A stretch of 46,099 nt of DNA from an uncultured SAR86 cluster bacterium (GCA_902628375.1 CACOMS010000008.1:1-46099); one strand, 5' to 3'; shown: positions 1 to 8,871, counted from the first letter of the stretch. Notes: generated from the letters alone by a model not told the origin. Program-made: numbers and translations.

Positions 1-11
1 GTTGGGAGAGA

Positions 12-326
12 ATGACTTGGCAAGATGTTGATGGAGATGAAGCAGACCGAAGATCGGAACTTTATTATGATGAGGTAGTAGATAAGTACAATTCTCTTGA
101 AAATGAAATAATAGAATGTGAAGGAGATTTTTATAATGATTTTTTTGAATCTAAAAATATCCCTACCCCTTGGACAAAAGAAGAGATTAGAAAAGTTTTT
201 ACTCCAGAAATGGATGCTGAATACAAACTTTATTATGAACAAAGATCACTAGAGGAATGTGGTTATATAGAAGAAGAATACCTAAATAAAGCTACAAAGA
301 TTTGTCACTCCCAAGGTATCTATTAA
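12..326 (+). CDS. Hypothetical acidic protein, possibly 5'-partial
   Basis: I do not recognise this 104-aa protein. It is strongly acidic, rich in Glu, Asp and Tyr, with no signal peptide or membrane segment, so it is probably cytoplasmic. The ATG at 12 follows a GGGAGAGA stretch that could serve as a ribosome-binding site. However, the three codons before it are also open back to the window edge, so the gene may start outside the window. It lies 39 bases before a small membrane protein gene on the same strand. The uniform AT-rich codon use is like its neighbours. That the ORF is real is moderately likely; no function can be assigned. Confidence 0.5.
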   Translation: MTWQDVDGDEADRRSELYYDEVVDKYNSLENEIIECEGDFYNDFFESKNIPTPWTKEEIRKVFTPEMDAEYKLYYEQRSLEECGYIEEEYLNKATKICHSQGIY

Positions 327-365
327 TGACTAACAAACAAATACCAATGCTTAATCTAATAAATA

Positions 366-554
366 ATGGAAGATTTTGGAGTTAGATTTATTTTAGGTTT
401 ATTAGGAGTCATAGGTTTTCTTTGGTTGCTTGTCATTTGCCTAACATGGATTTTTAACGCGGCGCAAGATATACGCGAAGGCATAGATGATGGAAGTTTT
501 ATTCTAGTCATTATAGTGTTTGTAGGTGTCGCCGTTTATGTACTTCTTACTTAA
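366..554 (+). CDS. Small two-helix membrane protein, unknown function
   Basis: A 62-aa protein with two hydrophobic stretches, about residues 7-30 and 43-61. They are joined by a short polar loop holding an Asp/Arg/Glu cluster (AQDIREGIDDG). This predicts a hairpin inner-membrane protein. The ribosome-binding site before the ATG is weak. The gene follows the acidic ORF at 12-326 on the same strand and may be co-transcribed with it. Its last 8 bases overlap the 3' end of the convergent gene at 547-1230. I do not recognise a family, and a function is not inferable. Confidence 0.5.
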   Translation: MEDFGVRFILGLLGVIGFLWLLVICLTWIFNAAQDIREGIDDGSFILVIIVFVGVAVYVLLT

Positions 555-1230
555 GAAAACTAGAAAACGCTGATCCAAACTTCCCTCTGTATATTCCCAT
601 AATTAAATAATCTAATAAAATCTCTTTTTCCTTTTCACTTATTTTGGAACAATTTTTAGAGATAATATGTAAAAGCTGTTTAGAAGGTTTTAAATGATCA
701 TAAAACAAAGGTTCGGCAATTATTTCTTTGCATTCTTCTTTTGCCTGCATCCATTTATCATTCTCATCACAATAAACTTTTAAGCATTCCTCAAAAAAAT
801 CTTCATTTTTTTTAATATTTCTATAAACGGTTTGCCATATTAAGGTTGTGCTAAACAGAAATTTATCTAAAAATCCTAATTGATTTGCATAAAATTTCTT
901 TATAAAACTTGGGCAGGCTGTATCTTCAAACCCGCCTTTAACTGCTCCTAAGATAAACCAAGCTCCCTCCCAACGCTGTTCTATAAAAAAAGTCCAATTA
1001 CTGGATAGATTAAAACTATTAAGAGCTCCAGCAAAATGACCATGCCTTTCCGTATGAATAATTGTTTCTATTAAAGAAAAAATTCTTTCTTGATCCTTTT
1101 GGTTTAGGTCATGAAAAAATTCATCTGATCGGAGTTGACTATCTGACTTTACCCAAAAACAATTTTCTAATTTTTGGTCAGGAACTAAGTCTTTCAATAA
1201 TATTGCCTCTAGATCATCCAAATATTTCAT
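547..1230 (-). CDS. Hypothetical 227-aa soluble protein
   Basis: No family recognised. The protein is predicted soluble and mostly helical, with a Trp-rich central part (SNWTFFIEQRWEGAWF, about residues 78-93) and a charged C-terminal half. It has no signal peptide or obvious catalytic motif. ATG start at 1230. The 145 bases upstream, between this gene and the tRNA-Val remnant, are very AT-rich and contain short direct repeats (ACGGCAT twice, 1271-1288) and an 8-bp inverted repeat GCATATAT/ATATATGC. Convergent overlap of 8 bp with the small membrane gene. Together with the two genes before it, it forms a block of unknown genes at the window edge, which fits an accessory patch. Confidence 0.55.
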   Translation of the reverse strand: MKYLDDLEAILLKDLVPDQKLENCFWVKSDSQLRSDEFFHDLNQKDQERIFSLIETIIHTERHGHFAGALNSFNLSSNWTFFIEQRWEGAWFILGAVKGGFEDTACPSFIKKFYANQLGFLDKFLFSTTLIWQTVYRNIKKNEDFFEECLKVYCDENDKWMQAKEECKEIIAEPLFYDHLKPSKQLLHIISKNCSKISEKEKEILLDYLIMGIYRGKFGSAFSSFLK

Positions 1231-1375
1231 ATCATTCTTCTAAGCAACTTAAATTAATTATATATAGTATACGGCATATATACGGCATTTAATTCGTACA
1301 TATATGCTATATGCAGAAAATACAGCATCTTTTAAATGTTGTTAAATCAAGGTTTTATAAGGCTTTCAGGATATT

Positions 1376-1434
1376 TGGTAAGACAGATATGTACCATGTC
1401 AAGGTAGTACTCTAACCAGCTGAGCTACGTGTCT
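1376..1434 (-). pseudogene. tRNA-Val(GAC) remnant lacking the T-arm
   Basis: Read on the minus strand from 1434, this 59-base element has a 7-base acceptor strand AGACACG, TA at positions 8-9, and a D-stem GCTC/GAGT with the loop AGCTGGTTA. Next comes an anticodon arm CTACC-TTGACAT-GGTAC, with anticodon GAC and a C-C mismatch at the base of the stem. The variable loop and T-arm are missing: after GGTAC only ATA precedes TCTGTCT. That segment can pair with six of the seven 5' acceptor bases, counting one G-U pair. TACCA follows. A promoter-like TATAAT lies just upstream. Most likely a tRNA gene that lost its T-arm by deletion. No functional bacterial tRNA of this form is known to me. Confidence 0.6.
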
Positions 1435-1451
1435 AAAGCTCTGAGTGAGGG

Positions 1452-1480
1452 ATTATATAAGGTTATTTCTACTTTGTTAG
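1452..1480 (-). promoter_or_regulatory. Promoter of the tRNA-Val remnant
   Basis: On the minus strand a perfect -10 TATAAT (1457-1452) follows a -35-like CTAACA by 17 bases. The predicted start, about 1445, lies 11 bases before the tRNA 5' end, after a C-rich stretch (CCCTCACTC) like the discriminators of stable-RNA promoters. This suggests that the remnant may still be transcribed. Confidence 0.45.
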
Positions 1481-1483
1481 TCT

Positions 1484-2755
1484 TTAATCTGTTATAGCTT
1501 GATAAGCTAACACTTGAAAATCCTGTCTTATATTTAGATGACTATAAGGTCTTACTTGCGTCATTAATACACCCACAACCTCTTGATCAGGATCTATCCA
1601 AGAAAAAGTGCAATATGCTCCACCCCAATAACCTGAGCCTTCCGACATAGGAGTAGCCGCTTTTCCTCGATCCATCACAACCCCATAACCTAAACCAAAG
1701 CCCATACCTGGACCAGACAGCCATAGTTTTAAATCACCAGTATGGTTTTCTAGCATTAAACTAACTGTGCTAGGTGCAAGTATCCTTGTCCCATCTAATT
1801 CACCACCATTAAGCATCATTTGCTGAAATCTAAGGTAATCATGAACCGTAGATACCAACCCCCCTGAACCGCTAAAAATTTTTCTTGGTGAAGTTATAAA
1901 TCTACTCTTGTCTGTTCCAGGGTCTTGTAGTTTTATTTTTTTATCTTTTCCAGGAGTATATTGAGCGGTTAACCTTCCTCCTTTGGTATCTTCTAAATAG
2001 AAATGTGTATCAGTCATTCTCAAAGGTAAAAAAAGTTCTTCCTTTAAAAATACATCTAGAGACTTTCCAGATATGACTTCTACTAAATGACCAACAACAC
2101 TTGTTGCAGTTGAATACTGCCATTCTTCACCTGGATGGTAATTTAAAGGTATTTGGGAAAGACGATTAATTTGCTCTGCATTGCTCTGTGGTCTAGGTAC
2201 ACTCATTGCTTTTCTATAAGCCTTGGTATTACCTATGTAGCTGTTTGCAAGTCCAGCTGTATGTGTAAGCATGTCTCTAATTAGAATGGGCCTATTGGGT
2301 TTAACCAGCTCTCCTGTTTTTCCACTAGCATCAGAAGTTGTACTAACCATTACATCCTTAAAAGAAGGAATAAACTTATGAACAGGGTCATTTAATTGAA
2401 AATGACCTTCCTCCCATAACATCATTAAAGCTACTGATGCTATTGGTTTGGTCATGGAAGCAATCCTAAATATAGCATCTTCGCTCATAGGTTTTTTAGC
2501 TTCTACATCCATGTATCCTTGAGTCTCTAGATGCACTAACTTTCCTTGACGCATAACAGCAGTAACAACTCCAGGAGTTAGCTCTTCATCTATATATTTT
2601 TGCATCACAGGAGATATTCTCGCTAGTCGTTCACTAGACATGCCAACTGACTCTGGTTCTACTAAGTTGAGAGTTTTAGCTTTTAAGAAAGATGAGCCTA
2701 AAACTAAAGTCACAATTAACAATAAATAAAAAGGCAAATTTGTTAGCTTATTCAT
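1484..2755 (-). CDS. Serine hydrolase of the beta-lactamase/class C fold
   Basis: A 423-aa protein of the beta-lactamase-related serine hydrolase family (class C beta-lactamase, DD-peptidase and family VIII esterase fold). The nucleophile motif is SMTK (Ser100-Lys103) and the second-motif Tyr is Tyr214 in YSTA. HTAGL near residue 165 and a C-terminal WGGAYCTFSWIDP block are typical of esterase-like members. An N-terminal hydrophobic stretch (residues 8-25) looks like a signal peptide, so it acts in the periplasm. The substrate cannot be told from sequence: an esterase or peptidase is as likely as a lactamase. ATG start at 2755. A 32-aa membrane miniprotein ORF lies 14 bases upstream on the same strand. 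Confidence 0.85.
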   Translation of the reverse strand: MNKLTNLPFYLLLIVTLVLGSSFLKAKTLNLVEPESVGMSSERLARISPVMQKYIDEELTPGVVTAVMRQGKLVHLETQGYMDVEAKKPMSEDAIFRIASMTKPIASVALMMLWEEGHFQLNDPVHKFIPSFKDVMVSTTSDASGKTGELVKPNRPILIRDMLTHTAGLANSYIGNTKAYRKAMSVPRPQSNAEQINRLSQIPLNYHPGEEWQYSTATSVVGHLVEVISGKSLDVFLKEELFLPLRMTDTHFYLEDTKGGRLTAQYTPGKDKKIKLQDPGTDKSRFITSPRKIFSGSGGLVSTVHDYLRFQQMMLNGGELDGTRILAPSTVSLMLENHTGDLKLWLSGPGMGFGLGYGVVMDRGKAATPMSEGSGYWGGAYCTFSWIDPDQEVVGVLMTQVRPYSHLNIRQDFQVLAYQAITD

Positions 2756-2769
2756 TTTTACTCCAAAAT

Positions 2770-2868
2770 TTAGAAAGGCTGCTTAAGGTAAACTGCAACA
2801 AAAAATACTCCAAAGAAGATGATCAGGGCTATTAAAAGCCATTTAAGAAATTTCCTGAAGTGCTCCAT
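2770..2868 (-). CDS. Possible 32-aa single-helix membrane miniprotein
   Basis: An ORF of 32 codons from ATG at 2868 to TAA at 2770. It encodes a basic N-terminus (MEHFRKFLKW) followed by one hydrophobic helix of about 18 residues and a short KQPF tail. The composition (positive-inside, then a clean transmembrane segment) is what real small membrane proteins look like. An AGAAGAA stretch 5-6 bases upstream could be a weak ribosome-binding site. It sits immediately upstream of the serine hydrolase and may share its transcript. It could equally be a chance ORF; no family is recognised. Confidence 0.4.
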   Translation of the reverse strand: MEHFRKFLKWLLIALIIFFGVFFVAVYLKQPF

Positions 2869-2913
2869 AAGTTCTTCTCATTTTACTCATCTTCTCTAAA
2901 TTACTAAATCTAT

Positions 2914-2942
2914 TTCAAGTTCAATTAAGGTGTGATTAGATA
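2914..2942 (+). promoter_or_regulatory. Possible putA promoter
   Basis: TTCAAG (2914-2919) and TAGATA (2937-2942) are separated by 17 bases. They would place transcription start about 12 bases before the putA ATG. The match to the sigma-70 consensus is only partial. A GGGGGA run at 2949-2954 is the likely ribosome-binding site. Confidence 0.3.
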
Positions 2943-2960
2943 AGCTTCGGGGGATCGATA

Positions 2961-5900
2961 ATGTCTATAGGTATTAAATATCATGATGAAAAAGAGTTAG
3001 CAGAAGACCTAATCTTAGAGAGTGATTTTTTAAATAAATCTGATATTTCGACTAATGCCGAAAAAATAATCCTTTATTGCAGGGCAAATAAACATAAAGG
3101 CACAAAATTAGATGCTTTCATGGAGGAATATGGCTTATCTAATCATGAAGGTATAGCCCTGATGTGCCTAGCTGAGTCATTAATAAGAATTCCAGATAAT
3201 GAGACAAGGAATAATTTAATCAACGAGAAGATAACTTCTTCAAAATGGTCTAAACACCTTAATCAGGCTGAAAGTTTCTTAGTTAATTCAGCTACTCTTG
3301 GGTTAAAGATATCAAAGAAAGTTTTACTGTCTACGAATAGTTCTTCTCCAAATTGGTTAATCTCATTAAGTAAAAAAATTGGTGAAGATTCAATAAGGGA
3401 AGCTATAGGATTAGCAATGAAAGTTTTAAGTAACGAATTTGTATTTTGTGAAGATATTAAAGGACTAAATGGTTCGTCCTTCTTAAACGCAAATAGATGT
3501 TCATTTGATATGTTAGGAGAAGCAGCTCGTACAGCTTCTCAAGAAGAAAAGTACTTTCAATCCTACCTAGATGCAATAAATAGTACGGCTAAGTTAAATG
3601 AAACTCTAAAATCAAAAAACGGAGTTTCTATAAAACTTTCGGCACTTTATTCTAAGTTTGATGCTTTACATGAGGAAGAAACTAACAAGAATCTTTATCC
3701 CAAAATATATTCTCTATGTGAGGAGGCAAAGCTAAAAGGCGTGCCGATTACTATAGATGCCGAAGAACAAGACAGACTCAATCTTAGTTTATTGCTTGTA
3801 AAGAAAATCTTAGAGGAAAATGAATTTAGAAGATGGACAGATGTGGGCTTGGCTATACAAGCTTATGGGAAAAGAAGTCTAGCCGTTATTGAACATTTAA
3901 ATGAATGTCTAGCCAAGAGAGATTCTATACATGTCCGATTAGTTAAAGGTGCATATTGGGACTATGAAATTAAGGAAGCTCAAAGAAAAGGCATGGATGG
4001 TTATTCTGTTTTTACAAACAAGAGTCTTACTGATCTTAACTTTCTTATTGCATCTAAAGCTCTTTTAGAAAGCCCCAAAATATTTCCTCTTTTTGCTACT
4101 CATAATGCATATTCGATTTCAGCTATAAATGAAATGAATAGGAAAAGAGAAAGAACGATAGAGTTTCAGAGATTATATGGAATGGGCCAATTACTTTATA
4201 AAGGCAGCAAAGAAGTTCTTGGTTTAAAAAGCGACATAAGTGTTTACTGTCCAGTAGGAAAACACAAAGAGCTACTTCCATACTTAGTTAGGAGGTTATT
4301 AGAGAATGGAGCTAACAGCTCTTTTATAAATAATCTTCAGAATAAAAATGTAGATCCAAAGAGTTTATGTCAAAATCCAGCGGAGATCATAAAAAATAAA
4401 ACAGATGCTAACTTTAATTGGTTGCCTTTACCAAATGAGATTTATAAACCTAGGATAAATTCAATGGGCTTTGACTTATCTGAGAAAGACGTAATAGACA
4501 GCTTGCTAAAGAAGGTAAATGAAAATAAAAATAAAGAATACAAAATCTCTTCTTCCGAAAATCTTAAGGTTAAGAAATCTGAACAGGTGCCATTTGGTTT
4601 TGTAGATAAGCTAGGAATAAAGCAAACCATTAATTTTCTTGAACCTGAAGCTTTATCTAGAATAAAAATATCTCCCTCCTCTTCCTGGAAAGGAGATTCA
4701 ATTAAAAATCGAAGTAAAGTCCTCTTAAAAGCAGCAACAGAAATTGAATCTAACCCTTCAGAGCTGATTTCTTTATTGATGAGAGAGGCTGGAAAAACAC
4801 TAGCTGATGCATGCGATGAAATTCGAGAAGCTATAGATTTACTTAGATATTATTCTTTAGAAGCTCAAAAAATCCAGAAACCTAAAAAACTAAGAAGCTA
4901 TACAGGCGAAGTAAATATCTTAGATCATGAAGCTAAAGGATTGTGCCTATGTTTAAGTCCATGGAATTTTCCTTTAGCGATAACTGTTGGTCAGATTGCT
5001 GCTTCATTAGTGGTAGGTAATACAGTTATAGCAAAGCCTTCTGAATATGGATCATTAATGGGTAAATACATTCACGAATTATTTTTAGAGTGTGGAGTAC
5101 CAGAGAATGCTATTTTCCTTATATTAGGTAAAAACGATGTAGGATCTGAAATTATTAAAACCCAAAATATAGACCTTATAGCTTTTACTGGATCTCTTAA
5201 GGCAGCAAAATCTATTTCACAACAAATCTCCATGAAGGAAGGAAAGATTATCCCTCTAATCTCGGAAACAGGTGGATTAAACAGTATGATCATTGATTCT
5301 AGTGCTTTAATTGAAAGAGCCAGTGATGATGTTTTAAGGTCAGCATTTAACTCAGCAGGCCAAAGATGTTCTTCGCTTAGAATTCTTCTAATTCATCAAG
5401 ATATATATTCTGAGGCCATTGATATGATTTGTGGAGCAATTCAAAGATTGAATATAGGAAGCCCTATTCTTCCAAATACTGATATAGGACCTATAGTACA
5501 TAAAAATAAAGTTGAAGAGCTACATGAATATGTAGAGAAATTTAAAGAGAATGAACAAGTCAAATTTCAAGCAAATTTAAAAAAAGAATTGAGAGATGAT
5601 TATTTTCCTCCAACCCTAATCGAATTAGATTCCTTAGATGAAATTAATGAAGAACAGTTTGGTCCTATTATCCATACAATGTCTTTTCAAGAATCGAATC
5701 TTAAGGATCTCATTATAAAAATTGAAGAAAAGGGGTTTGCTCTTACCTTAGGAATACATACAAGAATTGATTCAAAGATATCAGAAATATCTGATCTAAC
5801 ATCTACAGGAAATATATATGTAAATAGAGATATTGTAGGGGCTACCGTAGAATCGCAACCTTTCGGGGGCAATAACTTATCTGGAACAGGTTTTAAAGCT

Positions 5901-6008
5901 GGAGGTCCAAACTATCTATTGCAGTTTGTAAACGAAAAGACAACCTCAATTAATACAGTTGCTATAGGAGGAAACCCCGATCTTCTAAATAAAAAATCAG
6001 TTACCTGA
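2961..6008 (+). CDS. putA: Bifunctional proline dehydrogenase / P5C dehydrogenase
   Basis: Oxidises proline to glutamate in two steps. An FAD-dependent proline dehydrogenase barrel spans about residues 140-450. Its active-site motifs are VPITIDAEEQDR (about 251-262), RLVKGAYWDYE (about 326-336) and YLVRRLLENG (about 431-440). An NAD-dependent P5C (glutamate semialdehyde) dehydrogenase domain spans about 560-1000. It has a CLSPWNFPL motif, SETGG with the catalytic-domain Glu, and nucleophile Cys803 in AGQRCSS. At 1,015 aa it is the short PutA type. It has no N-terminal ribbon-helix-helix, so it should not repress its own gene as E. coli PutA does. The 3' end overlaps the convergent acyl-CoA ligase gene by 12 bp. 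Confidence 0.97.
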   Translation: MSIGIKYHDEKELAEDLILESDFLNKSDISTNAEKIILYCRANKHKGTKLDAFMEEYGLSNHEGIALMCLAESLIRIPDNETRNNLINEKITSSKWSKHLNQAESFLVNSATLGLKISKKVLLSTNSSSPNWLISLSKKIGEDSIREAIGLAMKVLSNEFVFCEDIKGLNGSSFLNANRCSFDMLGEAARTASQEEKYFQSYLDAINSTAKLNETLKSKNGVSIKLSALYSKFDALHEEETNKNLYPKIYSLCEEAKLKGVPITIDAEEQDRLNLSLLLVKKILEENEFRRWTDVGLAIQAYGKRSLAVIEHLNECLAKRDSIHVRLVKGAYWDYEIKEAQRKGMDGYSVFTNKSLTDLNFLIASKALLESPKIFPLFATHNAYSISAINEMNRKRERTIEFQRLYGMGQLLYKGSKEVLGLKSDISVYCPVGKHKELLPYLVRRLLENGANSSFINNLQNKNVDPKSLCQNPAEIIKNKTDANFNWLPLPNEIYKPRINSMGFDLSEKDVIDSLLKKVNENKNKEYKISSSENLKVKKSEQVPFGFVDKLGIKQTINFLEPEALSRIKISPSSSWKGDSIKNRSKVLLKAATEIESNPSELISLLMREAGKTLADACDEIREAIDLLRYYSLEAQKIQKPKKLRSYTGEVNILDHEAKGLCLCLSPWNFPLAITVGQIAASLVVGNTVIAKPSEYGSLMGKYIHELFLECGVPENAIFLILGKNDVGSEIIKTQNIDLIAFTGSLKAAKSISQQISMKEGKIIPLISETGGLNSMIIDSSALIERASDDVLRSAFNSAGQRCSSLRILLIHQDIYSEAIDMICGAIQRLNIGSPILPNTDIGPIVHKNKVEELHEYVEKFKENEQVKFQANLKKELRDDYFPPTLIELDSLDEINEEQFGPIIHTMSFQESNLKDLIIKIEEKGFALTLGIHTRIDSKISEISDLTSTGNIYVNRDIVGATVESQPFGGNNLSGTGFKAGGPNYLLQFVNEKTTSINTVAIGGNPDLLNKKSVT

Positions 6009-7568
6009 AACTTTTCTGTCTCTACCTTCCCAAAAAGGCGCTCTAATTTCTCTTCTTAAAATCTTACCAGAAGGATTTCTAGGCAACTCAGAAACAAAAT
6101 TAATACTTTTCGGACATTTATAACCTGCAACTTGACTCCTAACGTAAGAAATTATGTCTGTTTCAGTTAATTCAGATCCTTCAGCTAATACTACAAATCC
6201 TTTAACTGCTTCACCCCATTTATCATCTGGAATTCCAATCACGGCAGCATCAAGGATTTCTCCATGACTCATTAGACCGTTTTCTACCTCGGCTGGGTAA
6301 ATATTCTCTCCACCCGAAACTATCATGTCTTTAACTCTATCGTGGATATATAAAAATCCCTCATCATCAAAGTAACCAACGTCTCCTGAATAAAACCAGC
6401 CATCCTTTACTGCTTCAGCAGTAGCTTCCGGTCTATTCCAATAACCTTTCATGTTTAGTTCAGATTTAATGATTACTTCACCAACTTCTCCAGTTGGAAC
6501 TTCATTGCCTTCTTCATCTACCACTTTGAGTCCTACTCCTTTTGCGGCCTTTCCACATGACCTTAGCTTACCTCTTGAGATTTCATGATCTTCAGGATAT
6601 AAAAAAGTAATGGCTCCATTAGTTTCCGTAAGACCATAAACCTGCCAGAAGTTGCAATCCATCAACTCCATTGCCTTAATTAAGGTATCGTCTGTGATAG
6701 GAGAAGCACCATAAATGACTGTTTCCAAGGAAGAAAAGTCAGTATTTGCTGATTCTGGATGCTGTATTAAGAATAAAATGACCGCAGGAACAAAAATAGT
6801 ATGTTGTATCTTTTCTTGTTCTATTAACTTAAGAATTAAACCAGGATCAACTTCGGGAATAATGATGCTTTTAGCACCAGTTACCATCCCTGCTATACCC
6901 ATATTGGTTCCAGCTACATGAAAAATAGGCATGCAAACAAGATTCACACCCCCCTCTTCCATATCTCTATACATTGCTTCTTCATTAACAATAAAGCAGG
7001 CACTGAAATTATCATTTGTTAATTGAACCCCTTTGGGGTGACCGGTAGTTCCCGAAGTATAAAGTTGGATTACATCATCATCGCCTTTACTCTCCAGCAT
7101 GGGGTCCTCATCCAATTGAGAATCTCTCCAACCAATATAATCTTCCCATTCTTCATGATGACCACCTACGGTAATAATTTTCTTTATAGAAGGAATATCG
7201 TTCTTTATTTCCTCCACTAAACCAAAGAATTCAGGGCCAACAAACAGAATTTCGCTATTTGAGTCATTTAATATAAAAGCTACTTCTGGGGGAGCTAACC
7301 TCCAATTAACTCCTACTGTGACCGTTCTAGATTTGAAGGTTCCATACATAAACTCAAAAAATATGTCTGAGTTCTTGCCCAAATAAGCAACTCTGGAGTC
7401 TGGTTGACATCCTTCTTTTATGAGACCTTGAGATACTTTATTTGAGAATGAGTCTAACTCATTATAAGTAGTTTCCTTTTCTTCAAATTTATGAGCTATC
7501 TCATCTCCAGATTTATTGACTCTCCATCTAAAGATCTCAACCATTGTTTTTTCATAAGGTATATCCAT
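5997..7568 (-). CDS. Acyl-CoA ligase (AMP-forming)
   Basis: A 523-aa ANL-superfamily enzyme that activates a carboxylic acid with ATP and CoA, most likely a fatty or related acid feeding beta-oxidation. The P-loop-like motif is TSGTTGHPKG (about residues 171-180). YGLTETNG is the A5 motif, and YSGDVGYFDDEGFLYIHDR carries the ATP-ribose Asp and hinge. The near-C-terminal NPSGKILRREIR carries the adenylation Lys. The length is normal for the family. It lies 2 bases downstream of an acyl-CoA dehydrogenase on the same strand, so the two form an operon for sequential activation and oxidation of one substrate. The chain length or chemistry of that substrate cannot be read from sequence. Confidence 0.93.
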   Translation of the reverse strand: MDIPYEKTMVEIFRWRVNKSGDEIAHKFEEKETTYNELDSFSNKVSQGLIKEGCQPDSRVAYLGKNSDIFFEFMYGTFKSRTVTVGVNWRLAPPEVAFILNDSNSEILFVGPEFFGLVEEIKNDIPSIKKIITVGGHHEEWEDYIGWRDSQLDEDPMLESKGDDDVIQLYTSGTTGHPKGVQLTNDNFSACFIVNEEAMYRDMEEGGVNLVCMPIFHVAGTNMGIAGMVTGAKSIIIPEVDPGLILKLIEQEKIQHTIFVPAVILFLIQHPESANTDFSSLETVIYGASPITDDTLIKAMELMDCNFWQVYGLTETNGAITFLYPEDHEISRGKLRSCGKAAKGVGLKVVDEEGNEVPTGEVGEVIIKSELNMKGYWNRPEATAEAVKDGWFYSGDVGYFDDEGFLYIHDRVKDMIVSGGENIYPAEVENGLMSHGEILDAAVIGIPDDKWGEAVKGFVVLAEGSELTETDIISYVRSQVAGYKCPKSINFVSELPRNPSGKILRREIRAPFWEGRDRKVSGN

Positions 7569-7570
7569 AA

Positions 7571-8821
7571 TTAATCTCTCGTTACAACCGTCTCAGGAGC
7601 TTGACCTCCGCCATGTTTCTTTAATTCTTCTCTAGCAACCGTTCTTCTATGGACCTCATCAGGTCCATCTGCAATTCTTAGAGTTCTCATATGTGCGTAC
7701 ATGCTTGCCAATGGGAAATCTTGACTAACACCCCCTCCACCATGCATCTGTATTGCTCTATCAATGACCTTACCAGCAACTATAGGAACATATACTTTTA
7801 TTTGAGCGATCTCACTTCTAGCAACTTTATTTCCTACTGTGTCCATCATATGTGCTGCGTTCAATGTTAATAGTCTGGAAGTATCAATTTCAATCCTACT
7901 ATCAGCTATATGATCAAAGTTTGCTCCTAATTCTGATAATTTTTTTCCAAAAGCAACTCTTTGTTCTGATCTTTCACACATCAGTTCTAATGCCCTCTCC
8001 ATGACTCCAATAGTTCTCATACAATGATGTATTCTTCCAGGTCCTAATCTACCTTGCGCAATTTCGAAGCCTCTTCCTTCTCCTAAAAGAAGATTTTCTT
8101 TTGGTACCCTTACATCCTTAAAGGTAACCCTTCCATGACCATGTGGAGCATCGTCATAACCAAATACATGCATCATCTTTTCTACTTTAATTCCAGGAGT
8201 ATCCATAGGAACAATAATTTGTGATTGTCTTTGGTGCTTCGGGTTATCTGGATTAGTGACACACATGAAAATTAACACCTTACATCTTGGATCACCTATT
8301 CCTGAAGTCCACCACTTCTCTCCATTAATGACATATTCATCTCCATCTAATACTGCTGAGGATGAGATATTAGTGGCATCAGACGAGGCGACAGCAGGCT
8401 CTGTCATAGCAAAAGCTGATCTTATTTCACCTTCAAGAAGAGGTTTAAGCCATTTTTCTTGTTGTTCTTCTGTTGCATACCTTGCCAAAACTTCCATGTT
8501 CCCAGTATCAGGAGCAGAACAATTAAAAATTTCGGCTGCAATGCCAGATCTTCCCATAATTTCGCATAAAGGAGCATAGTCTAAGTTGCTCATACTCTCT
8601 CCCATGGGATTTTCAGGTAAAAATAGATTCCATAGACCTTCTTCTTTAGCTATTTTTTTCTTATCTTCTATTATTTGAGGTACCTGCCATCTGTTACCTT
8701 GTTTAGTAAATTGTTCCATTTGCTCAGCATAAATAGCTTCAGCTGGATAAACATGATCATCCATAAACTTATTTATCCTTACCTGTAATTCTTTTGATCT
8801 ATCTGAAAACTGTAGTTCCAT
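7571..8821 (-). CDS. Acyl-CoA dehydrogenase (ACAD10/11-like)
   Basis: A 416-aa FAD-dependent acyl-CoA dehydrogenase. Motifs include [16 protein letters not shown] (FAD/substrate loop), [24 protein letters not shown] and a C-terminal [17 protein letters not shown]. The last motif is typical of the ACAD10/11-like subfamily, and an Asp occupies the position of the usual Glu-Gly-Thr catalytic segment. The gene starts with ATG after a near-perfect AGGAGG. It is the first gene of a two-gene operon with the acyl-CoA ligase and is divergent from a LysR regulator, which is the obvious candidate to control it. The exact substrate is unknown. Confidence 0.93.
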   Translation of the reverse strand: MELQFSDRSKELQVRINKFMDDHVYPAEAIYAEQMEQFTKQGNRWQVPQIIEDKKKIAKEEGLWNLFLPENPMGESMSNLDYAPLCEIMGRSGIAAEIFNCSAPDTGNMEVLARYATEEQQEKWLKPLLEGEIRSAFAMTEPAVASSDATNISSSAVLDGDEYVINGEKWWTSGIGDPRCKVLIFMCVTNPDNPKHQRQSQIIVPMDTPGIKVEKMMHVFGYDDAPHGHGRVTFKDVRVPKENLLLGEGRGFEIAQGRLGPGRIHHCMRTIGVMERALELMCERSEQRVAFGKKLSELGANFDHIADSRIEIDTSRLLTLNAAHMMDTVGNKVARSEIAQIKVYVPIVAGKVIDRAIQMHGGGGVSQDFPLASMYAHMRTLRIADGPDEVHRRTVAREELKKHGGGQAPETVVTRD

Positions 8822-8846
8822 TTCTCCTCCTATCTGTATTTCTAGG

Positions 8847-8871
8847 GTATTATAAGTTTCAGTTATAATAC
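8847..8871. promoter_or_regulatory. Palindromic operator with divergent -10 boxes
   Basis: GTATTATAA and TTATAATAC form a perfect 9-bp inverted repeat with a 7-base spacer. The spacing and TATTATAA core fit the T-N11-A type of LysR-family site. Each arm also contains TATAAT in the direction of one flanking gene (8864-8869 toward lysR, 8854-8849 toward the dehydrogenase). Regulator binding here would cover both promoters. Confidence 0.55.

Noticed and set aside
1062-1292. 76-codon plus-strand ORF
   Set aside because: Antisense to the 227-aa hypothetical gene, whose composition and start look better; no ribosome-binding site.
1273-1306. AT-rich inverted repeat GCATATAT/ATATATGC as an operator
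   Set aside because: Such repeats are expected by chance in very AT-rich DNA, and no regulator is adjacent.
8256-8579. 107-codon plus-strand ORF within the acyl-CoA dehydrogenase
   Set aside because: Antisense to conserved motifs of a clear enzyme gene.
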